From an uncultured Acidimicrobiales bacterium (GTDB lineage Bacteria > Actinomycetota > Acidimicrobiia > Acidimicrobiales > SZUA-35): a stretch of DNA of 64,000 nt. Where the stretch lies: the NCBI GenBank assembly GCA_937976305.1, contig CALJSB010000028.1:1-64000 (forward strand), given 5' to 3'. A program made the position numbers and the translations under genes. The notes beneath the pieces were generated by a model that saw only the letters and a program-made list of their open reading frames with translations, did not search any database and had not been told where the DNA came from. The first letter of the stretch is position 1. Each line of letters opens with the position of its first letter. Below, piece after piece: positions 27,359 through 37,696 of this stretch.

Positions 27359-29884
27359 ATGGGAGCGGTATCGAACGATTCGTCCCCCGCCAGCGTGTTG
27401 TCGGGGAACCCCACGGCCATCGAGGTCGTGCGGGCCGCGAGCCGACTCACCAACTCAGAAGCAAACATCGTTGTCTTCGACGGCCTGCGGGCCTCGGTCG
27501 TTGCGTCGCTCGACAGCAGCCTCTTTCAGCCTCGCCCCTATCGACCGGCTGAAGATGCCATCCGCAATGGTGACCGGGCAACAGAAGGCTCGGCGTACGT
27601 CACCGACAGCGGCGTCAGCTACCCGATCGTCAACAGCTCAGGAACCGCGATCGGAGCGCTGAGCGTCGGCCGGCACGATGCAGATCACGAGACGCTTGCC
27701 GGACTGGCACGAATTTGTTCGATGGTGGTCCCTGCGGTCCCATCGGACACGCACATCGAGGAAGCACTGATCGATTCACTGCGAGATGCCGTGATCGTGG
27801 TCGACAACAACTGGATCGTCACCTACGCCAACAAGGCAGTCGGTATCCAGATGGGGCGCTCACCCGTCGAAGTCGTGGGCACGAACGCTGTTGACCTCAT
27901 CCACCCAGACGACATCCCCAAGGCACTTGAGGCGATGGAGCGCCTGGCCAAGGGTGATGAGGTCTACCGCGTCATCGTCCGAACGATGATGGGTTCAGGG
28001 GACTACGGCCGACTCGAAGTGACCGGTCGCGACCTCACCGACGATCCTCGAATCAACGGGATCGTTCTGAGCCTCCGCAACGGCGACCACGACCTGGAGC
28101 TCGAAGCTGCGCTGTCTCGCACCGAGCAAGTCGGCAACACCGTTGTCGAACAACTGCACGATGGCATCATCGCCACCGATGCCGTGGGCACCATGACCGT
28201 GGTCAATAGCGCAGCCAGGAAGATGTTTGGTCTCGACCTGGAGGTGCCACTGGCCAGCATCGAGGTCGACCACCTCGCCTTCCGCGACAGCGATTCTCGC
28301 CCCTTGAAGGGTGAGGATCACCCGATCCGGCGTCTTCTCGACGGTGCAGTGATCTTCGAGGAGGAGGCGATCGTTGTTGCCGGCGGCTCAACTCGAAACG
28401 TCACCGTGTCTGGCCGACCCGTACTCGACACCAATGGCGCACAGATCGGCACGGCAATCGGTGTTCACGATGTCACGAGCTCGAAGCGAGCCGAGCGAGA
28501 TCTGCTGACCCGAGCCCTGCACGATCAGCTGACCGGCCTCCCGAATCGACGACGACTCGACGAGCACCTCATGATGCTCAGTCAGCGGAGTCGCCGAAGC
28601 GACGACAAGCCGATCCTCATCGCCGGCTGCCTCGTTGACGTCGACAATTTCAAGTTGATCAACGACACCCACGGCCACCGCGCCGGCGACATGGTCCTAC
28701 GGTCGGTCGCCGACCGCCTGCTCGTCGGCCGCAGCGAGGGCGACCTCGTCGCGAGGCTCGGCGGCGATGAGTTCATCGTGGTCTTCGAAGCCGACAGCCG
28801 CGCAGAAATCGACGAGGTTGCCGAATCGATCCGAGAGTTGATCGCCGGACCCTTCAACACTTCAGAACAAGAGGTTCTGCTCACGGTTTCTGTCGGTGTC
28901 ACCGTGTCAACGCCGGCCGATCTTCGACAAGACGCCTTTCTTCGATCCGCCGACATTGCGCTCTACGCGGCGAAAGAGGCCGGCCGCAACCGTGTGGTGA
29001 CGTTCGACAATGCGCTGGCCCAGGCAAACCACGTTGCTGAGGCACAGCGCACCATGCTCCGTCGAGCGCTCGAAGACGACGGCCTGGTCATGCAGTTCCA
29101 GCCGCTTGTGTCGACGATTGACCACCGCCTGATCGGATTCGAATCGCTCGCCCGATGTCGCACCGCGGACGGATCACTTGTCGGACCGTCGCGATTCGTC
29201 GGCGCCGCCGCTGGATCTGGACTGGTGTGGGCGCTCGACCGGCAAGCCTTCGAGCTCGCTTGTGACGCCGCAGCCATGATCACGAACATTGCGCCCGAAC
29301 TCACCGTTGCGAGCAACTTCTCCGCCTTGTCGATCCAACAAGGCGACTTTCTCGATGAGATCCAGGCATCACTCGAACGACATCAGCTGCGCCCCGAGTC
29401 AGTATGTGTCGAGATCACCGAGAGCGCGGCGTTCGAGGCCGGACCGGAAGCTCTTGATGTGCTCCAACAGATCTCCGACCTCGGGATCCGGCTTGCGCTC
29501 GACGACTTCGGGACCGGCTACTCGTCGTTGGCCCACCTGAGAGATTTGCCGTTGTCGATCGTCAAGGTCGATCGAAGCTTCATCAAGAACCTGACCGACA
29601 CGTCGTCGGATCTCTCCATCGTCAAGGCCATCGTCGCCCTGGCCGCCGAACTGGACCTCGCCGTCGTAGCCGAGGGCGTGGAGACAACGACCCAGCTGCA
29701 CGTCGCCAAAGACATCGGCTTCGACACCATCCAGGGCTACTACTTCTCCGCCGCGCTCGATCTCCAAACCATCATCGACATGCTGGCGAGCCAGACAAAC
29801 ACGGCCCGGTTCGAGTTGCCAGCGATCTTAGGGGTGGATCACTCCCATTCGATCGTGCCCGGCGGCTTCGACGTGATGTCGTAA
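27359..29884 (+). CDS. PAS-GGDEF-EAL cyclic-di-GMP signalling protein
   Basis: The 841-residue protein has a GAF-like N-terminal region (about 15-130), two PAS-like modules ([21 protein letters not shown] and [18 protein letters not shown]), a GGDEF domain with intact [12 protein letters not shown], and an EAL domain. In the EAL domain the signature reads FESLAR rather than EAL, but the other metal and catalytic residues are kept: [37 protein letters not shown] and IQGYYFS. It may both make and degrade c-di-GMP, with the phosphodiesterase activity probable. There is no membrane segment, so it is cytoplasmic. The C-terminal 46 bases overlap guaA on the other strand. AAAGG precedes the ATG. Confidence 0.93.
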   Translation: MGAVSNDSSPASVLSGNPTAIEVVRAASRLTNSEANIVVFDGLRASVVASLDSSLFQPRPYRPAEDAIRNGDRATEGSAYVTDSGVSYPIVNSSGTAIGALSVGRHDADHETLAGLARICSMVVPAVPSDTHIEEALIDSLRDAVIVVDNNWIVTYANKAVGIQMGRSPVEVVGTNAVDLIHPDDIPKALEAMERLAKGDEVYRVIVRTMMGSGDYGRLEVTGRDLTDDPRINGIVLSLRNGDHDLELEAALSRTEQVGNTVVEQLHDGIIATDAVGTMTVVNSAARKMFGLDLEVPLASIEVDHLAFRDSDSRPLKGEDHPIRRLLDGAVIFEEEAIVVAGGSTRNVTVSGRPVLDTNGAQIGTAIGVHDVTSSKRAERDLLTRALHDQLTGLPNRRRLDEHLMMLSQRSRRSDDKPILIAGCLVDVDNFKLINDTHGHRAGDMVLRSVADRLLVGRSEGDLVARLGGDEFIVVFEADSRAEIDEVAESIRELIAGPFNTSEQEVLLTVSVGVTVSTPADLRQDAFLRSADIALYAAKEAGRNRVVTFDNALAQANHVAEAQRTMLRRALEDDGLVMQFQPLVSTIDHRLIGFESLARCRTADGSLVGPSRFVGAAAGSGLVWALDRQAFELACDAAAMITNIAPELTVASNFSALSIQQGDFLDEIQASLERHQLRPESVCVEITESAAFEAGPEALDVLQQISDLGIRLALDDFGTGYSSLAHLRDLPLSIVKVDRSFIKNLTDTSSDLSIVKAIVALAAELDLAVVAEGVETTTQLHVAKDIGFDTIQGYYFSAALDLQTIIDMLASQTNTARFELPAILGVDHSHSIVPGGFDVMS

Positions 29885-31398
29885 GCCACTCTGTTGACCC
29901 CGTCGACCTCATTGATGATCCGGCTCGACATCGTTTCGAGCAGCTCGTAGGGCAATCGCGACCAGTCGGCCGTCATGACATCATCGGAGTTCACCGCACG
30001 AATGATGATCGGATGGGCGTAGGTCCGCTCGTCGCCCATCACGCCGACCGTGCGAATGTCGGCGAGCACCGCAAAGCTCTGGAAGATCTCTCGCTCGAGG
30101 CCCGCCGCTGCGATTTCTTCCCGCACGATGGCATCGGCATGCTGCAGAATCGCCACTTTGTCTGGGGTGACTTCGCCAATGATGCGAACGCCGAGCCCGG
30201 GGCCCGGAAAGGGCTGGCGCCACACGATTTCGTCTGGCAATCCCAACTCCGAGCCGACCCGTCGTACCTCGTCTTTGAAAAGGTTCCGAAGCGGTTCGAC
30301 CAGCTCGAAGTCGACATCTTCTGGTAGCCCACCGACGTTGTGGTGGCTCTTGATTGTGGCCGTGGTGTCACCGGTACCGGATTCGACGACATCGGAATAC
30401 AACGTTCCTTGCACCAAGAACCCCGCATCGTTGAGCCCAGCCTTGGCCTCTTCGAATACCCGAATGAAGGTCTCGCCGATGATCTTGCGCTTGGTTTCTG
30501 GTTCGACGACGCCCGCGAGCGGATCGAAGAACCGCTTGGCGGCATCGACGTGTATCAGCTCGATGCCCTGGTGTTTCTCAAACGTCTCAACGACCTGGTC
30601 GGATTCATTGAGTCGCATGAGACCGGTGTCGACGTAGACACAGGTGAGGCGATCGCCGATGGCCCGGTGGACAAGCGCAGCAGCAACGGCGGAGTCGACA
30701 CCACCGGACAGTCCACAAATGGCTCTGCCGTCGCCGACCTGGGCTCGAATGGCCTCGACGGACGAATCGATGATCGACCCCATGGTCCACGCCGGCTCGA
30801 TCATCGCCTCGCGCCAAAGGAACTGCTCGAGGACATCCTGGCCAAACTCCGAGTGCACCACCTCGGGGTGGTGCTGCACGCCATAGATCCGTCGCTCGGT
30901 GTCCTCAAAGGCGGCGACCGGACTGTTCGCGGTTGATGCCGTGGCACGAGCCCCCGATGGGGGCCGATTGATGGCATCGAAGTGGCTCATCCAGACGGTG
31001 AACTCACTCTCGATGCCGTCGTGGAGCAGTGACGACTCAGCGGTGCGTGTGAGCTGCGTGCGACCATACTCGCCGGCCTCGAATCGACCGACCTCACCGC
31101 CCAGTTGTTGGGCCAAGAGCTGGGCGCCGTAGCAAATGCCGAGCGTTGGAACGCCAAGCTCGAAGATCGCTGGGTCGAGGAGCGGCGCGCCTTCGACGTT
31201 CACGCTTGCAGGACCGCCGGAGAGAATCAGTGCCGATGGCTTCTTGGCGATGAGCTCATCAGCGGTGATTGAGTGGGGAACAATTTCGGAATAGACGTTG
31301 AGCTCGCGCACGCGGCGAGCAATCAACTGCGCGTATTGCGCCCCGAAGTCGACGACGTAGACAGCCTGCTCGGGTGGAGCGGCGGTTCCGTCAGCCAC
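29839..31398 (-). CDS. guaA: GMP synthase (glutamine-hydrolysing)
   Basis: GuaA aminates XMP to GMP with ATP and glutamine. The N-terminal class I glutaminase has the catalytic Cys in [10 protein letters not shown] and the His/Glu of [11 protein letters not shown]; the synthetase domain has the P-loop [13 protein letters not shown]; the dimerisation domain has the signature [15 protein letters not shown] and the C-terminal [10 protein letters not shown]. At 519 residues it is full length. It overlaps the end of guaB3 by 8 bases, so the two are translationally coupled in the order guaB3-guaA, and it converges on the GGDEF/EAL gene with a 46-base overlap. Confidence 0.97.
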   Translation of the reverse strand: MADGTAAPPEQAVYVVDFGAQYAQLIARRVRELNVYSEIVPHSITADELIAKKPSALILSGGPASVNVEGAPLLDPAIFELGVPTLGICYGAQLLAQQLGGEVGRFEAGEYGRTQLTRTAESSLLHDGIESEFTVWMSHFDAINRPPSGARATASTANSPVAAFEDTERRIYGVQHHPEVVHSEFGQDVLEQFLWREAMIEPAWTMGSIIDSSVEAIRAQVGDGRAICGLSGGVDSAVAAALVHRAIGDRLTCVYVDTGLMRLNESDQVVETFEKHQGIELIHVDAAKRFFDPLAGVVEPETKRKIIGETFIRVFEEAKAGLNDAGFLVQGTLYSDVVESGTGDTTATIKSHHNVGGLPEDVDFELVEPLRNLFKDEVRRVGSELGLPDEIVWRQPFPGPGLGVRIIGEVTPDKVAILQHADAIVREEIAAAGLEREIFQSFAVLADIRTVGVMGDERTYAHPIIIRAVNSDDVMTADWSRLPYELLETMSSRIINEVDGVNRVAYDITSKPPGTIEWE

Positions 31399-32503
31399 CG
31401 GAGATCACCAGCTCGGCCTTCTGGAGCTCCTTGACCGTTTCGTATCCCAGTGTTGCCATCGCCTGGCGTAGAGCGCCGAAGATGTTGGCTCGACCGTCAG
31501 CACGATCACTCGGTCCGGACACAACCTCGGCCAACGTGCCCGCGAGCGGCAACTGCACGACGTCGCCCTGCGGCAGCGTCGGGTGGAAGGCGGTGCGGCC
31601 CCAGTGCCACTCGCCTCCGGGGGCACCCTCAGTCGCTGCGAGTGCGGAGCCAAGCACGACGGCATCGGCACCGCACGCAATGGCCTTTGCGATGTCGCCT
31701 CCGGAGCGAAGTCCGCCGTCGGCGATCACCTGCACGTAGACGCCGGTTTCGTCGAGGTGGCGCATGCGGGCGGCACGCACGTCTGCGATCGCCGTGGCCA
31801 TCGGTGAACCAACACCGGTCACGCTGCCGGTCGTGGCGGAACGACCGCCATCGACACCGACGAGTACTCCGGCGGCGCCGGTACGCATGAGATGCAGGGC
31901 GGCCTGGTAGCTGGCGCACCCGCCAACGATGACGGGAGTCTCGAGTTCGCGAACGAACTGCTTGAGGTTGAGCGTGTTGTCTGAGTCAGACACGTGCTCG
32001 GCCGAAATCACCGTGCCCGAGATGACGAGCAAGTCGAGTTCGGCTCGAAGCAACGTCTCGGCCATGGACGCAACCCGCTTCGGCGACACCGAGCCAGCGG
32101 CATAGGCCCCCTCGGCCTTGATGGCCTTGATCCGCTGGGTGACGAGGTCATGATCGACAGGAGCCTCGTAGAGCTTCCTGAGTTGTGAGCGAGCGGCGAC
32201 AACGTCGTGTTCACCGGCAACCTCGGCCAGAGCAAGACTCGGGTCTTCATGGCGAACCCACACACCCTCGAGATCGAGGACGCCCAACCCTCCGAGCTGA
32301 TCAATCTCCGCTGCCCGTTGCGGTGAGATCACCGAGTCCATCGGCGAGGTCAGAAACGGGAGATCGAATTGGTAGGCATCGATCTGCCACGACAAGTCGA
32401 CCTTGTCGAGATCTCGGGTTCGGCGGCTCGGAACGAGCGCCACTTGGTCGAGGCTGAAGCCCCGTCGACCTGACTTACCCAACCCGATGTCGATCTCGGA
32501 CAT
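31391..32503 (-). CDS. guaB3: GuaB3-family IMP dehydrogenase-like protein
   Basis: This is the IMPDH/GMPR-fold paralogue typical of actinobacteria. It has the barrel framework [13 protein letters not shown], a phosphate loop (VIVGGCAS) and [24 protein letters not shown], but lacks the CBS pair and reads [12 protein letters not shown] where IMPDH has the catalytic Cys (SxCTTR). Loss of that Cys is usual in GuaB3 proteins. It sits immediately upstream of guaA with an 8-base overlap, so it is clearly part of the GMP branch, but whether it has IMP dehydrogenase activity, another reaction or a regulatory role is not decided by sequence. A separate classical guaB should exist elsewhere in the genome. 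Confidence 0.9.
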   Translation of the reverse strand: MSEIDIGLGKSGRRGFSLDQVALVPSRRTRDLDKVDLSWQIDAYQFDLPFLTSPMDSVISPQRAAEIDQLGGLGVLDLEGVWVRHEDPSLALAEVAGEHDVVAARSQLRKLYEAPVDHDLVTQRIKAIKAEGAYAAGSVSPKRVASMAETLLRAELDLLVISGTVISAEHVSDSDNTLNLKQFVRELETPVIVGGCASYQAALHLMRTGAAGVLVGVDGGRSATTGSVTGVGSPMATAIADVRAARMRHLDETGVYVQVIADGGLRSGGDIAKAIACGADAVVLGSALAATEGAPGGEWHWGRTAFHPTLPQGDVVQLPLAGTLAEVVSGPSDRADGRANIFGALRQAMATLGYETVKELQKAELVISGG

Positions 32504-32572
32504 ATTCGAGACTCCTCGCTCTCTGGGAAGCGTGACAGCCTAATGGGTCGGGACGGCCATCGTGGTCTCGAT

Positions 32573-33226
32573 TCACCGGTCCCCTGGCCGAACGATCCGC
32601 TGCTCGTACGCCCACACAACAGCTTGCGTTCGGTTGATGGCACCGATCTTGGCCAAGATGCTTCGCACGTGGGTGCGAACCGTGGAAACCCCAATATGCA
32701 AAACGTCGCCGACCTCGGCGTTGGAACATCCAGTGGCCACGAGTCTGAGTACCTCGAGTTCCCGGTCGGTGAGACCCTTGAAATCAACAGCATCAGCCAT
32801 CGGCTCGTCGTTCAAGGCATCAACGAGCGTTCCAATCGCGGTGGAGTTGTACACCTGCTGGCCGTGAGCGACAGCAAGAACGGCGTCAGCCAATTGGTCG
32901 GCGGCTTCGACCTTCAGCAAAAACCCTGACGCTCCGGCTCGAATGGCCGCCCGCACATCGCGATCGAGATCAAAGGTTGTCACGATGAGGACCGCCGTGT
33001 CTGTCCGTTCGAAGATGAGCTTGGTTGCTTCGATACCGGTCAACTGGGGCATGCGCACGTCGACCACGGCGACATCAGGGCGCACCGACGCCACCATTGC
33101 GACCAAATCGGCCCCGTCGTGGGCCATGCCGACGATGTCGCACCGACCATCGTGTTCGAGAAGTCGTCTGAAGTCTTGCCGAACAGAAAGGTCATCGTCA
33201 GCGATCACCACCGATGGGCGTTTCAT
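32573..33226 (-). CDS. NarL/LuxR-type response regulator
   Basis: The 217-residue protein has a receiver domain (VVIADDDLSVRQDF, phosphoacceptor Asp in VAVVDVRMPQLTG, Lys in FLLKVEAADQL) and a C-terminal LuxR helix-turn-helix (LTDRELEVLRLVATGCSNAEVGDVLHIGVSTVRTHV). It is phosphorylated by the kinase encoded directly upstream, whose 3' end it overlaps by 4 bases (ATGA), so they form a coupled pair. Regulated genes are unknown; autoregulation of the operon is plausible. Confidence 0.95.
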   Translation of the reverse strand: MKRPSVVIADDDLSVRQDFRRLLEHDGRCDIVGMAHDGADLVAMVASVRPDVAVVDVRMPQLTGIEATKLIFERTDTAVLIVTTFDLDRDVRAAIRAGASGFLLKVEAADQLADAVLAVAHGQQVYNSTAIGTLVDALNDEPMADAVDFKGLTDRELEVLRLVATGCSNAEVGDVLHIGVSTVRTHVRSILAKIGAINRTQAVVWAYEQRIVRPGDR

Positions 33227-34449
33227 CGCTCCGCCGCCTCGGCATCGGATTCGGCAGTCGAGTCAGGCAACAGCGGGAGCCGCGCCATCACGGTCCACCC
33301 ACCTTCGCTGTTCGGGCCAACCTCGACGAGACCCCCAAGGGATTCGAGGCGTTCCTGCATACCCCGCAGGCCGAAGCCACTGCCGATGGTCTCGGTCGGC
33401 TTCGGCGGGCCGGGATCAGTAACAACGAGCCGTACCTCCTCGAGGGGTCGCCCGCCGTCGATGACCGGAACGTCCGGGCCCGTTACCAACACCACCTCGA
33501 CAGTGGCTTCCGTGGCGTCGCTGTGCTGGACAACATTGGCCAGCGCTTCTTGTGTCACCCGAGACAGCGCAAGATCGGCAAAGCTGGTGAGCCGTGCCGG
33601 CACCGAGTGGTCGACATCGACGGACACCTGAAGGCCAGCCGCTCGCGAGGTTTCGGCGATTCTCTCGAGATCAGCCAGTCCCGGAGCCACAATGTCTTGT
33701 TCGTTGCGCAGGATTGTCACGATCTGCCGCATTGCATTGAGCGCTTCGTTCGCCTGGTCACCGGCGAACGACACTGCTTCGTTCATGTCGGCTGAGTTCC
33801 CGAGCTTCTCGGCTGTCGAGGTGCGCACGACGATCGACGACAGGTGGTGTGCGGCCACATCATGAAGGTCCCGAGCAATGCGGTGACGTTGGGCGTCGAG
33901 TTCCATTCGGCCGTTGGCTCGTTCGAGGCCAACCACGGCAGCCGATTGCCGACGCGTGAGTGCGACTGCCCGGCCCAAACCCACGATCAGCAACGAGATC
34001 ACGATGGCTTCGATGACAGCCGGCACAACAAACCAGAACTCCTCGACGTCGCGCCACGAGCCGCCATCTTCCGCTGCCTCCTCGAAGAGCTCTGCCGCGA
34101 TCTCGTTGACGGCGAGCACGGTCACGCCGATTGCCATGCTCAGCCATGCGATCGTCGCGTCCTGCCAGGCGTAGATGATCAGGGCGGCGATGAAGGCGTA
34201 GATCACACTCGTGGCGCTGTCGACGAGGAAGGGCGCGGCAATCGTGACGACGCTCGACAGTGCGACGCTGAGCGAAGGCGCCCGAGGGGCGGCCAACAGG
34301 GGCAGTGCAGAAGCCGCGCCGACAAGGAAGGCAGCGACCGGCCGATCCGTGTTGAACCCCACCAGCAGGATGACCGATTGGGTCCCGAGCACCGCGGCCA
34401 CGATCGCCGCCTTCGAGCGAGTTGGCTGCAGCCAGTCAGAGTGTTTCAT
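33223..34449 (-). CDS. NarL-type sensor histidine kinase
   Basis: The N-terminal half has about six to seven hydrophobic segments (residues 14-170), so sensing probably occurs in or near the membrane. The HisKA_3 phosphoacceptor is in HRIARDLHDVAAHHLSSIVV and the ATPase has ALANVVQHSDAT (N box) and GSGFGLRGMQERLESLGG (G box), as in NarX/DesK-like kinases. A short acidic EEAAEDGGSWRDVEEF loop lies between membrane segments. It is translated just upstream of its regulator with ATGA overlap, and its own start overlaps the upstream desaturase-like gene by 14 bases, so the three form one unit. Confidence 0.93.
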   Translation of the reverse strand: MKHSDWLQPTRSKAAIVAAVLGTQSVILLVGFNTDRPVAAFLVGAASALPLLAAPRAPSLSVALSSVVTIAAPFLVDSATSVIYAFIAALIIYAWQDATIAWLSMAIGVTVLAVNEIAAELFEEAAEDGGSWRDVEEFWFVVPAVIEAIVISLLIVGLGRAVALTRRQSAAVVGLERANGRMELDAQRHRIARDLHDVAAHHLSSIVVRTSTAEKLGNSADMNEAVSFAGDQANEALNAMRQIVTILRNEQDIVAPGLADLERIAETSRAAGLQVSVDVDHSVPARLTSFADLALSRVTQEALANVVQHSDATEATVEVVLVTGPDVPVIDGGRPLEEVRLVVTDPGPPKPTETIGSGFGLRGMQERLESLGGLVEVGPNSEGGWTVMARLPLLPDSTAESDAEAAER

Positions 34450-35281
34450 CGTCTCCTAGCAATGAGCCTGCGCCGGCCATTGCTGGTCCGGTGGAGCGGC
34501 GCTGGCCCGATCGGTTGGTCCGCTTGATCCGCTCGTTGAGCTCGGAGCGAACCTCGGCGCAGTCGTCGAACTCGGTGCCCATCCACCGGTCCCACCATGT
34601 GAAGTACAACGCATAGTTCCCTCGAACCCGGTCGTGGTGCATGTTGTGATGCAACGACGTGGTCTTGTAGCGAAGGATCGGCAACTTCTCCCAGAAGGTC
34701 GGCAGAAGCTCAAACCCGCCATGAGCGTAGATGTTGTTGAGCAGCGAGAAGACAAACCCTGCCACGTACCAGCGCTCATCGAGAAGAAACACCATCGGCA
34801 AGATCGCATTCGGCAACGGGATGAGGAACAGCTCGACCGGATGAAAGCGCTGCCCGGCGAGTGGTGTGACGTCCTTGCTTCCGTGATGGATGAGGTGCAC
34901 CTTGCGGTACGCCCACCGATTGGTGTGAAGCCATCGATGGAACCAGTAGAACCACGCATCGCTCGCAAAGAGCATGGCGAAGAAGCCGAGTGCACCGACG
35001 AACCACGGACTCGTCGAGAGGTCGACAACGGGCGACACCGTCTCGGTCCACAGCAACGAGAGACCGAGCAGCGTCGAGCCGACCGCAGCAACAAGCGACC
35101 ACCACACCTCGTCGAGCCACTGCCGAGGCCCGGCACGCTGTGTCTCCTGAATCTTGCGGTGGCGCAAAAGCGGCTTGGCCAGCACCCACAGCAAGAGGAA
35201 GGCGCCGCCGAACACAACGGAGTATTCGACTGCTTCCTCGATCAGTTCTTCGAAGATTTCGTCTTGGATGAAGTCGTTCAT
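34436..35281 (-). CDS. Sterol desaturase / fatty-acid hydroxylase family protein
   Basis: The 281-residue membrane protein carries the eight-histidine di-iron signature of the family: WFHRWLHTN, VHLIHHGS, and LHHNMHHD, with several hydrophobic segments between. Members hydroxylate or desaturate lipids such as carotenoids, sterols and fatty acids; the substrate here cannot be told. Its 3' end overlaps the start of the sensor kinase by 14 bases, suggesting the kinase responds to membrane lipid state; that link is inference from operon structure. Confidence 0.88.
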   Translation of the reverse strand: MNDFIQDEIFEELIEEAVEYSVVFGGAFLLLWVLAKPLLRHRKIQETQRAGPRQWLDEVWWSLVAAVGSTLLGLSLLWTETVSPVVDLSTSPWFVGALGFFAMLFASDAWFYWFHRWLHTNRWAYRKVHLIHHGSKDVTPLAGQRFHPVELFLIPLPNAILPMVFLLDERWYVAGFVFSLLNNIYAHGGFELLPTFWEKLPILRYKTTSLHHNMHHDRVRGNYALYFTWWDRWMGTEFDDCAEVRSELNERIKRTNRSGQRRSTGPAMAGAGSLLGDDETL

Positions 35282-35352
35282 CGCTTCATCTCACGACAAA
35301 TCGAGCCGGCTTTCATCAGCCGCAGGGCTGAACAATCGGCCCTATGGGCGGT

Positions 35353-35745
35353 TCAGCTCTTCGATGCGGCCGACTTCACGATCTGCTTCGCGATGGCCGA
35401 GTTGATCTGCCACACCGCCTTTGCCCCCTGCTCGGCAACGTTCTTCACCACAGAACCACCCGTTGCCGTTTCGATAGCGTCGAGCCCAGACAAGGTTGCT
35501 GATCGCGTGGTGTCTGTTGCCTTGTAACCCATCGTCGTGAGGGCCTTGACCAGTTCGGTTTCCTTCATCGGCCCCGACGACCGGGCGAGAACTTGCAGGG
35601 CGTCCTTGGTCAACTCAGCCGATTGGTTCACCACATCGGCCATGCCGAGTGGGCCAGCGATCTCGCCGTCGACAGAAGCCAAGTAGCGGCGAACTTTCTG
35701 CACGATTTCGTCGTGGGTTTCACCATCGAAGGAGAGTGTCGGCAT
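35353..35745 (-). CDS. Conserved hypothetical small protein
   Basis: I recognise no family. The 130-residue product (MPTLSFDGETHDEIVQ) has no signal or membrane segment. A segment near residues 55-75 (SGPMKETELVKALTTMGYK) has a helix-turn-helix-like pattern resembling small winged-helix proteins. The ATG at 35745 gives the compact protein; the track's GTG at 35772 would add nine residues. It lies between the desaturase-like gene and the YcaQ-like gene on the same strand with 71- and 39-base gaps. Confidence 0.6.
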   Translation of the reverse strand: MPTLSFDGETHDEIVQKVRRYLASVDGEIAGPLGMADVVNQSAELTKDALQVLARSSGPMKETELVKALTTMGYKATDTTRSATLSGLDAIETATGGSVVKNVAEQGAKAVWQINSAIAKQIVKSAASKS

Positions 35746-35784
35746 GCGCCCGACACTACTCCAGCCCGCCACACGCCCGTTTGG

Positions 35785-36990
35785 CTAGCCCACCGCCTCG
35801 GCCACGGCGCCGGCGAGATCGCCCTTCTTGCCAACCTCAACACCATCGAGGCCGAGCCACTCAGCCATCTCGGCAAGGTTCTTGGCCATGGCCGGGGCAA
35901 CAACATCGGGATCAGCACCGGCCTCGCCGAAAACACCCTTCGCCAGCAACATTCCGGCTTGTCGATCGGCTTTGATGTCGGCCCGGCCAACGAGCCGATC
36001 ACCGTGGAGGAACGGCAACACGTAGTAGCCGTAAACCCGCTTGGGTTCAGGAACGTAGATCTCGATGCGGTAGTGAAAGTCGAAGAGGCGTTCGGCTCGG
36101 GGGCGAAACCAGCAGACCGGATCAAACGGGGTGAGGAAGGTGGAGGCCGAGATCGATCGTGGGGTCTTGGCCTCGGGGTGCAGGTAGGCAGGTTCGGTCC
36201 AGCCCTCGACCTGCACCATCTCGAGTTCACCATCAGCCACCAACTGTTTGAGGGCTGGTCGAGCCTGGGGCATCTTGAGGCGGAAGTAGTCGGCAAGATC
36301 GGTCGCAGTGCCGATGCCGTGGCTCTTGGCCCCGAGCATGAGCAAGGCTTTGAAGCTGTCTTCGGGTGTTGGGGTGGGCTGCTGTGCGATCTCAATCGGC
36401 AGGACCTCGTTTGGCGTGTCGTAGACAAGTTTGAAGTTCTTGTCTCGGTTGGAGATCATCAGCTGGCCAGTCAAGTACAGGTACTCCAAGGCGATCTTGC
36501 CCTTTGAATACCCCCACCATGGACCGGTTCGACCGCCCGGGTCATCGAGATCGCCAACCGACAAACCACCTCGTTCGTCGATCTCGGTGAGTACCGACTC
36601 GACATACCCCGGCTTCTCACGTTCGAAGTCGGCCAAGCCCTTCACCCAACGAGGGTGATGCATGCGAAAGCGGATGTTGGGCTGGTGTTCGACGCTCGTG
36701 AGTGATGCGACGTGGTTGAAGTACTCGAAGTTCTCGCGTGACTGCCACAACCAGTGATCGAGCTTGTCTCGGTCATAGGAGCCCAACCGAGCGAACATGG
36801 GCAGGAAGTGCGAGCGGCAGATGACGTTGACCGAGTCGACCTGGAGGATCGTCATCCGATCCATGGCCCGTCGGAAGTGCCGCACGTTGGCAGCACCCGT
36901 TGGTTTGGCATCGGCGAAGCCCTGCGCTCCCAACGCAATCCGTCTGGCTCGGTCGAGAGGAATGGTACGGAGATCAGATGCAGAGGCCAT
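35785..36990 (-). CDS. YcaQ-family (HTH_42) winged-helix DNA glycosylase-like protein
   Basis: The 401-residue protein matches the winged-helix family that includes E. coli YcaQ and Streptomyces AlkZ, enzymes that remove crosslinked or bulky alkylated bases. The QxD catalytic motif is present in TILQVDSVNVICRSH, and ANVRHFRRAMDRM, YDRDKLDHWLW and LDHWLWQSRENFEYFNH fit the family. Activity on crosslinks is known for some members only, so specificity is inference. It begins 16 bases after the stop of the NUDIX gene and is probably expressed with it. Confidence 0.87.
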   Translation of the reverse strand: MASASDLRTIPLDRARRIALGAQGFADAKPTGAANVRHFRRAMDRMTILQVDSVNVICRSHFLPMFARLGSYDRDKLDHWLWQSRENFEYFNHVASLTSVEHQPNIRFRMHHPRWVKGLADFEREKPGYVESVLTEIDERGGLSVGDLDDPGGRTGPWWGYSKGKIALEYLYLTGQLMISNRDKNFKLVYDTPNEVLPIEIAQQPTPTPEDSFKALLMLGAKSHGIGTATDLADYFRLKMPQARPALKQLVADGELEMVQVEGWTEPAYLHPEAKTPRSISASTFLTPFDPVCWFRPRAERLFDFHYRIEIYVPEPKRVYGYYVLPFLHGDRLVGRADIKADRQAGMLLAKGVFGEAGADPDVVAPAMAKNLAEMAEWLGLDGVEVGKKGDLAGAVAEAVG

Positions 36991-37006
36991 GAGCGCTCAG
37001 TTCCTG

Positions 37007-37696
37007 TCAGGAGGTGGTGGTGGCTCGCTCGAGCAGGTCACGGACCATGCGAGCGGTCGCTCCCCAAAGGGTGTCACCGATCAACTCAAAGAAGGTGATC
37101 TCCATCGCTTGACCATCGCGATGCCAAAGTTCTTGCCGGTAGATATCGGGGTCGAGAAGCTCAGCCACGGGCACGTGCAACACGTCATCGACCTCGCCGG
37201 GGTTGATCGTGGTGCTCGGACGCTCGGCCAGATGCCCGACAAAGGGGACGATGTAGGCCGGCGAAGACACGGTGGTGAGCCGGGTGATCTCACCGGCGAC
37301 GGTGATGAGACTGCGATCGACCCCGATCTCTTCTTCGGTCTCCCGAAGGGCGGTGGTCATGAGGTCTGGATCGTCGGGCTCGAGGCGGCCACCCGGAAAG
37401 CTGACCTCGCCAGTGTGGTTGCGCATGTGCCAGGCCCGGCGGGTGAAGAGGATCTCGGGTCCGTCAGGGCCGGGTGAGATCGGAATGAGCACCGCGGACG
37501 GCGGCTTGCCATCGACGACGACCGCAGGCGGTGCGTCGGCCGGTGGGGGGCCAGCGCCGGCAATCAGATGTTCGACGGTGAGCACGCGCTGGTCGGCAGA
37601 CAATGACGACCAAGGCGGTGGTTCGCCAAGAACTGCGTTGTCTGGGCGTGGAATGAACTGCGGTCCACCCCGTCCCGGGGGTGGATCAAAGCTCAG
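37007..37696 (-). CDS. NUDIX hydrolase, NudL-like (CoA pyrophosphatase type), probable CTG start
   Basis: The NUDIX box is FPGGRLEPDDPDLMTTALRETEEEIGV, in the arrangement of NudL-type coenzyme A diphosphatases, with VSFPGGR before it. The track's start (37816, GTG) lies inside a small upstream gene in another frame. Homologues of this family in actinobacteria begin near RGGPQ-IPRP, here RGGPQFIPRPD, and no ATG, GTG or TTG lies just upstream in this frame. A CTG at 37696 overlaps the upstream gene's TGA as CTGA and has GGAG 7 bases before it, so I propose a coupled CTG start (229 residues). YcaQ-like gene follows. Confidence 0.82.
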   Translation of the reverse strand: MSFDPPPGRGGPQFIPRPDNAVLGEPPPWSSLSADQRVLTVEHLIAGAGPPPADAPPAVVVDGKPPSAVLIPISPGPDGPEILFTRRAWHMRNHTGEVSFPGGRLEPDDPDLMTTALRETEEEIGVDRSLITVAGEITRLTTVSSPAYIVPFVGHLAERPSTTINPGEVDDVLHVPVAELLDPDIYRQELWHRDGQAMEITFFELIGDTLWGATARMVRDLLERATTTS

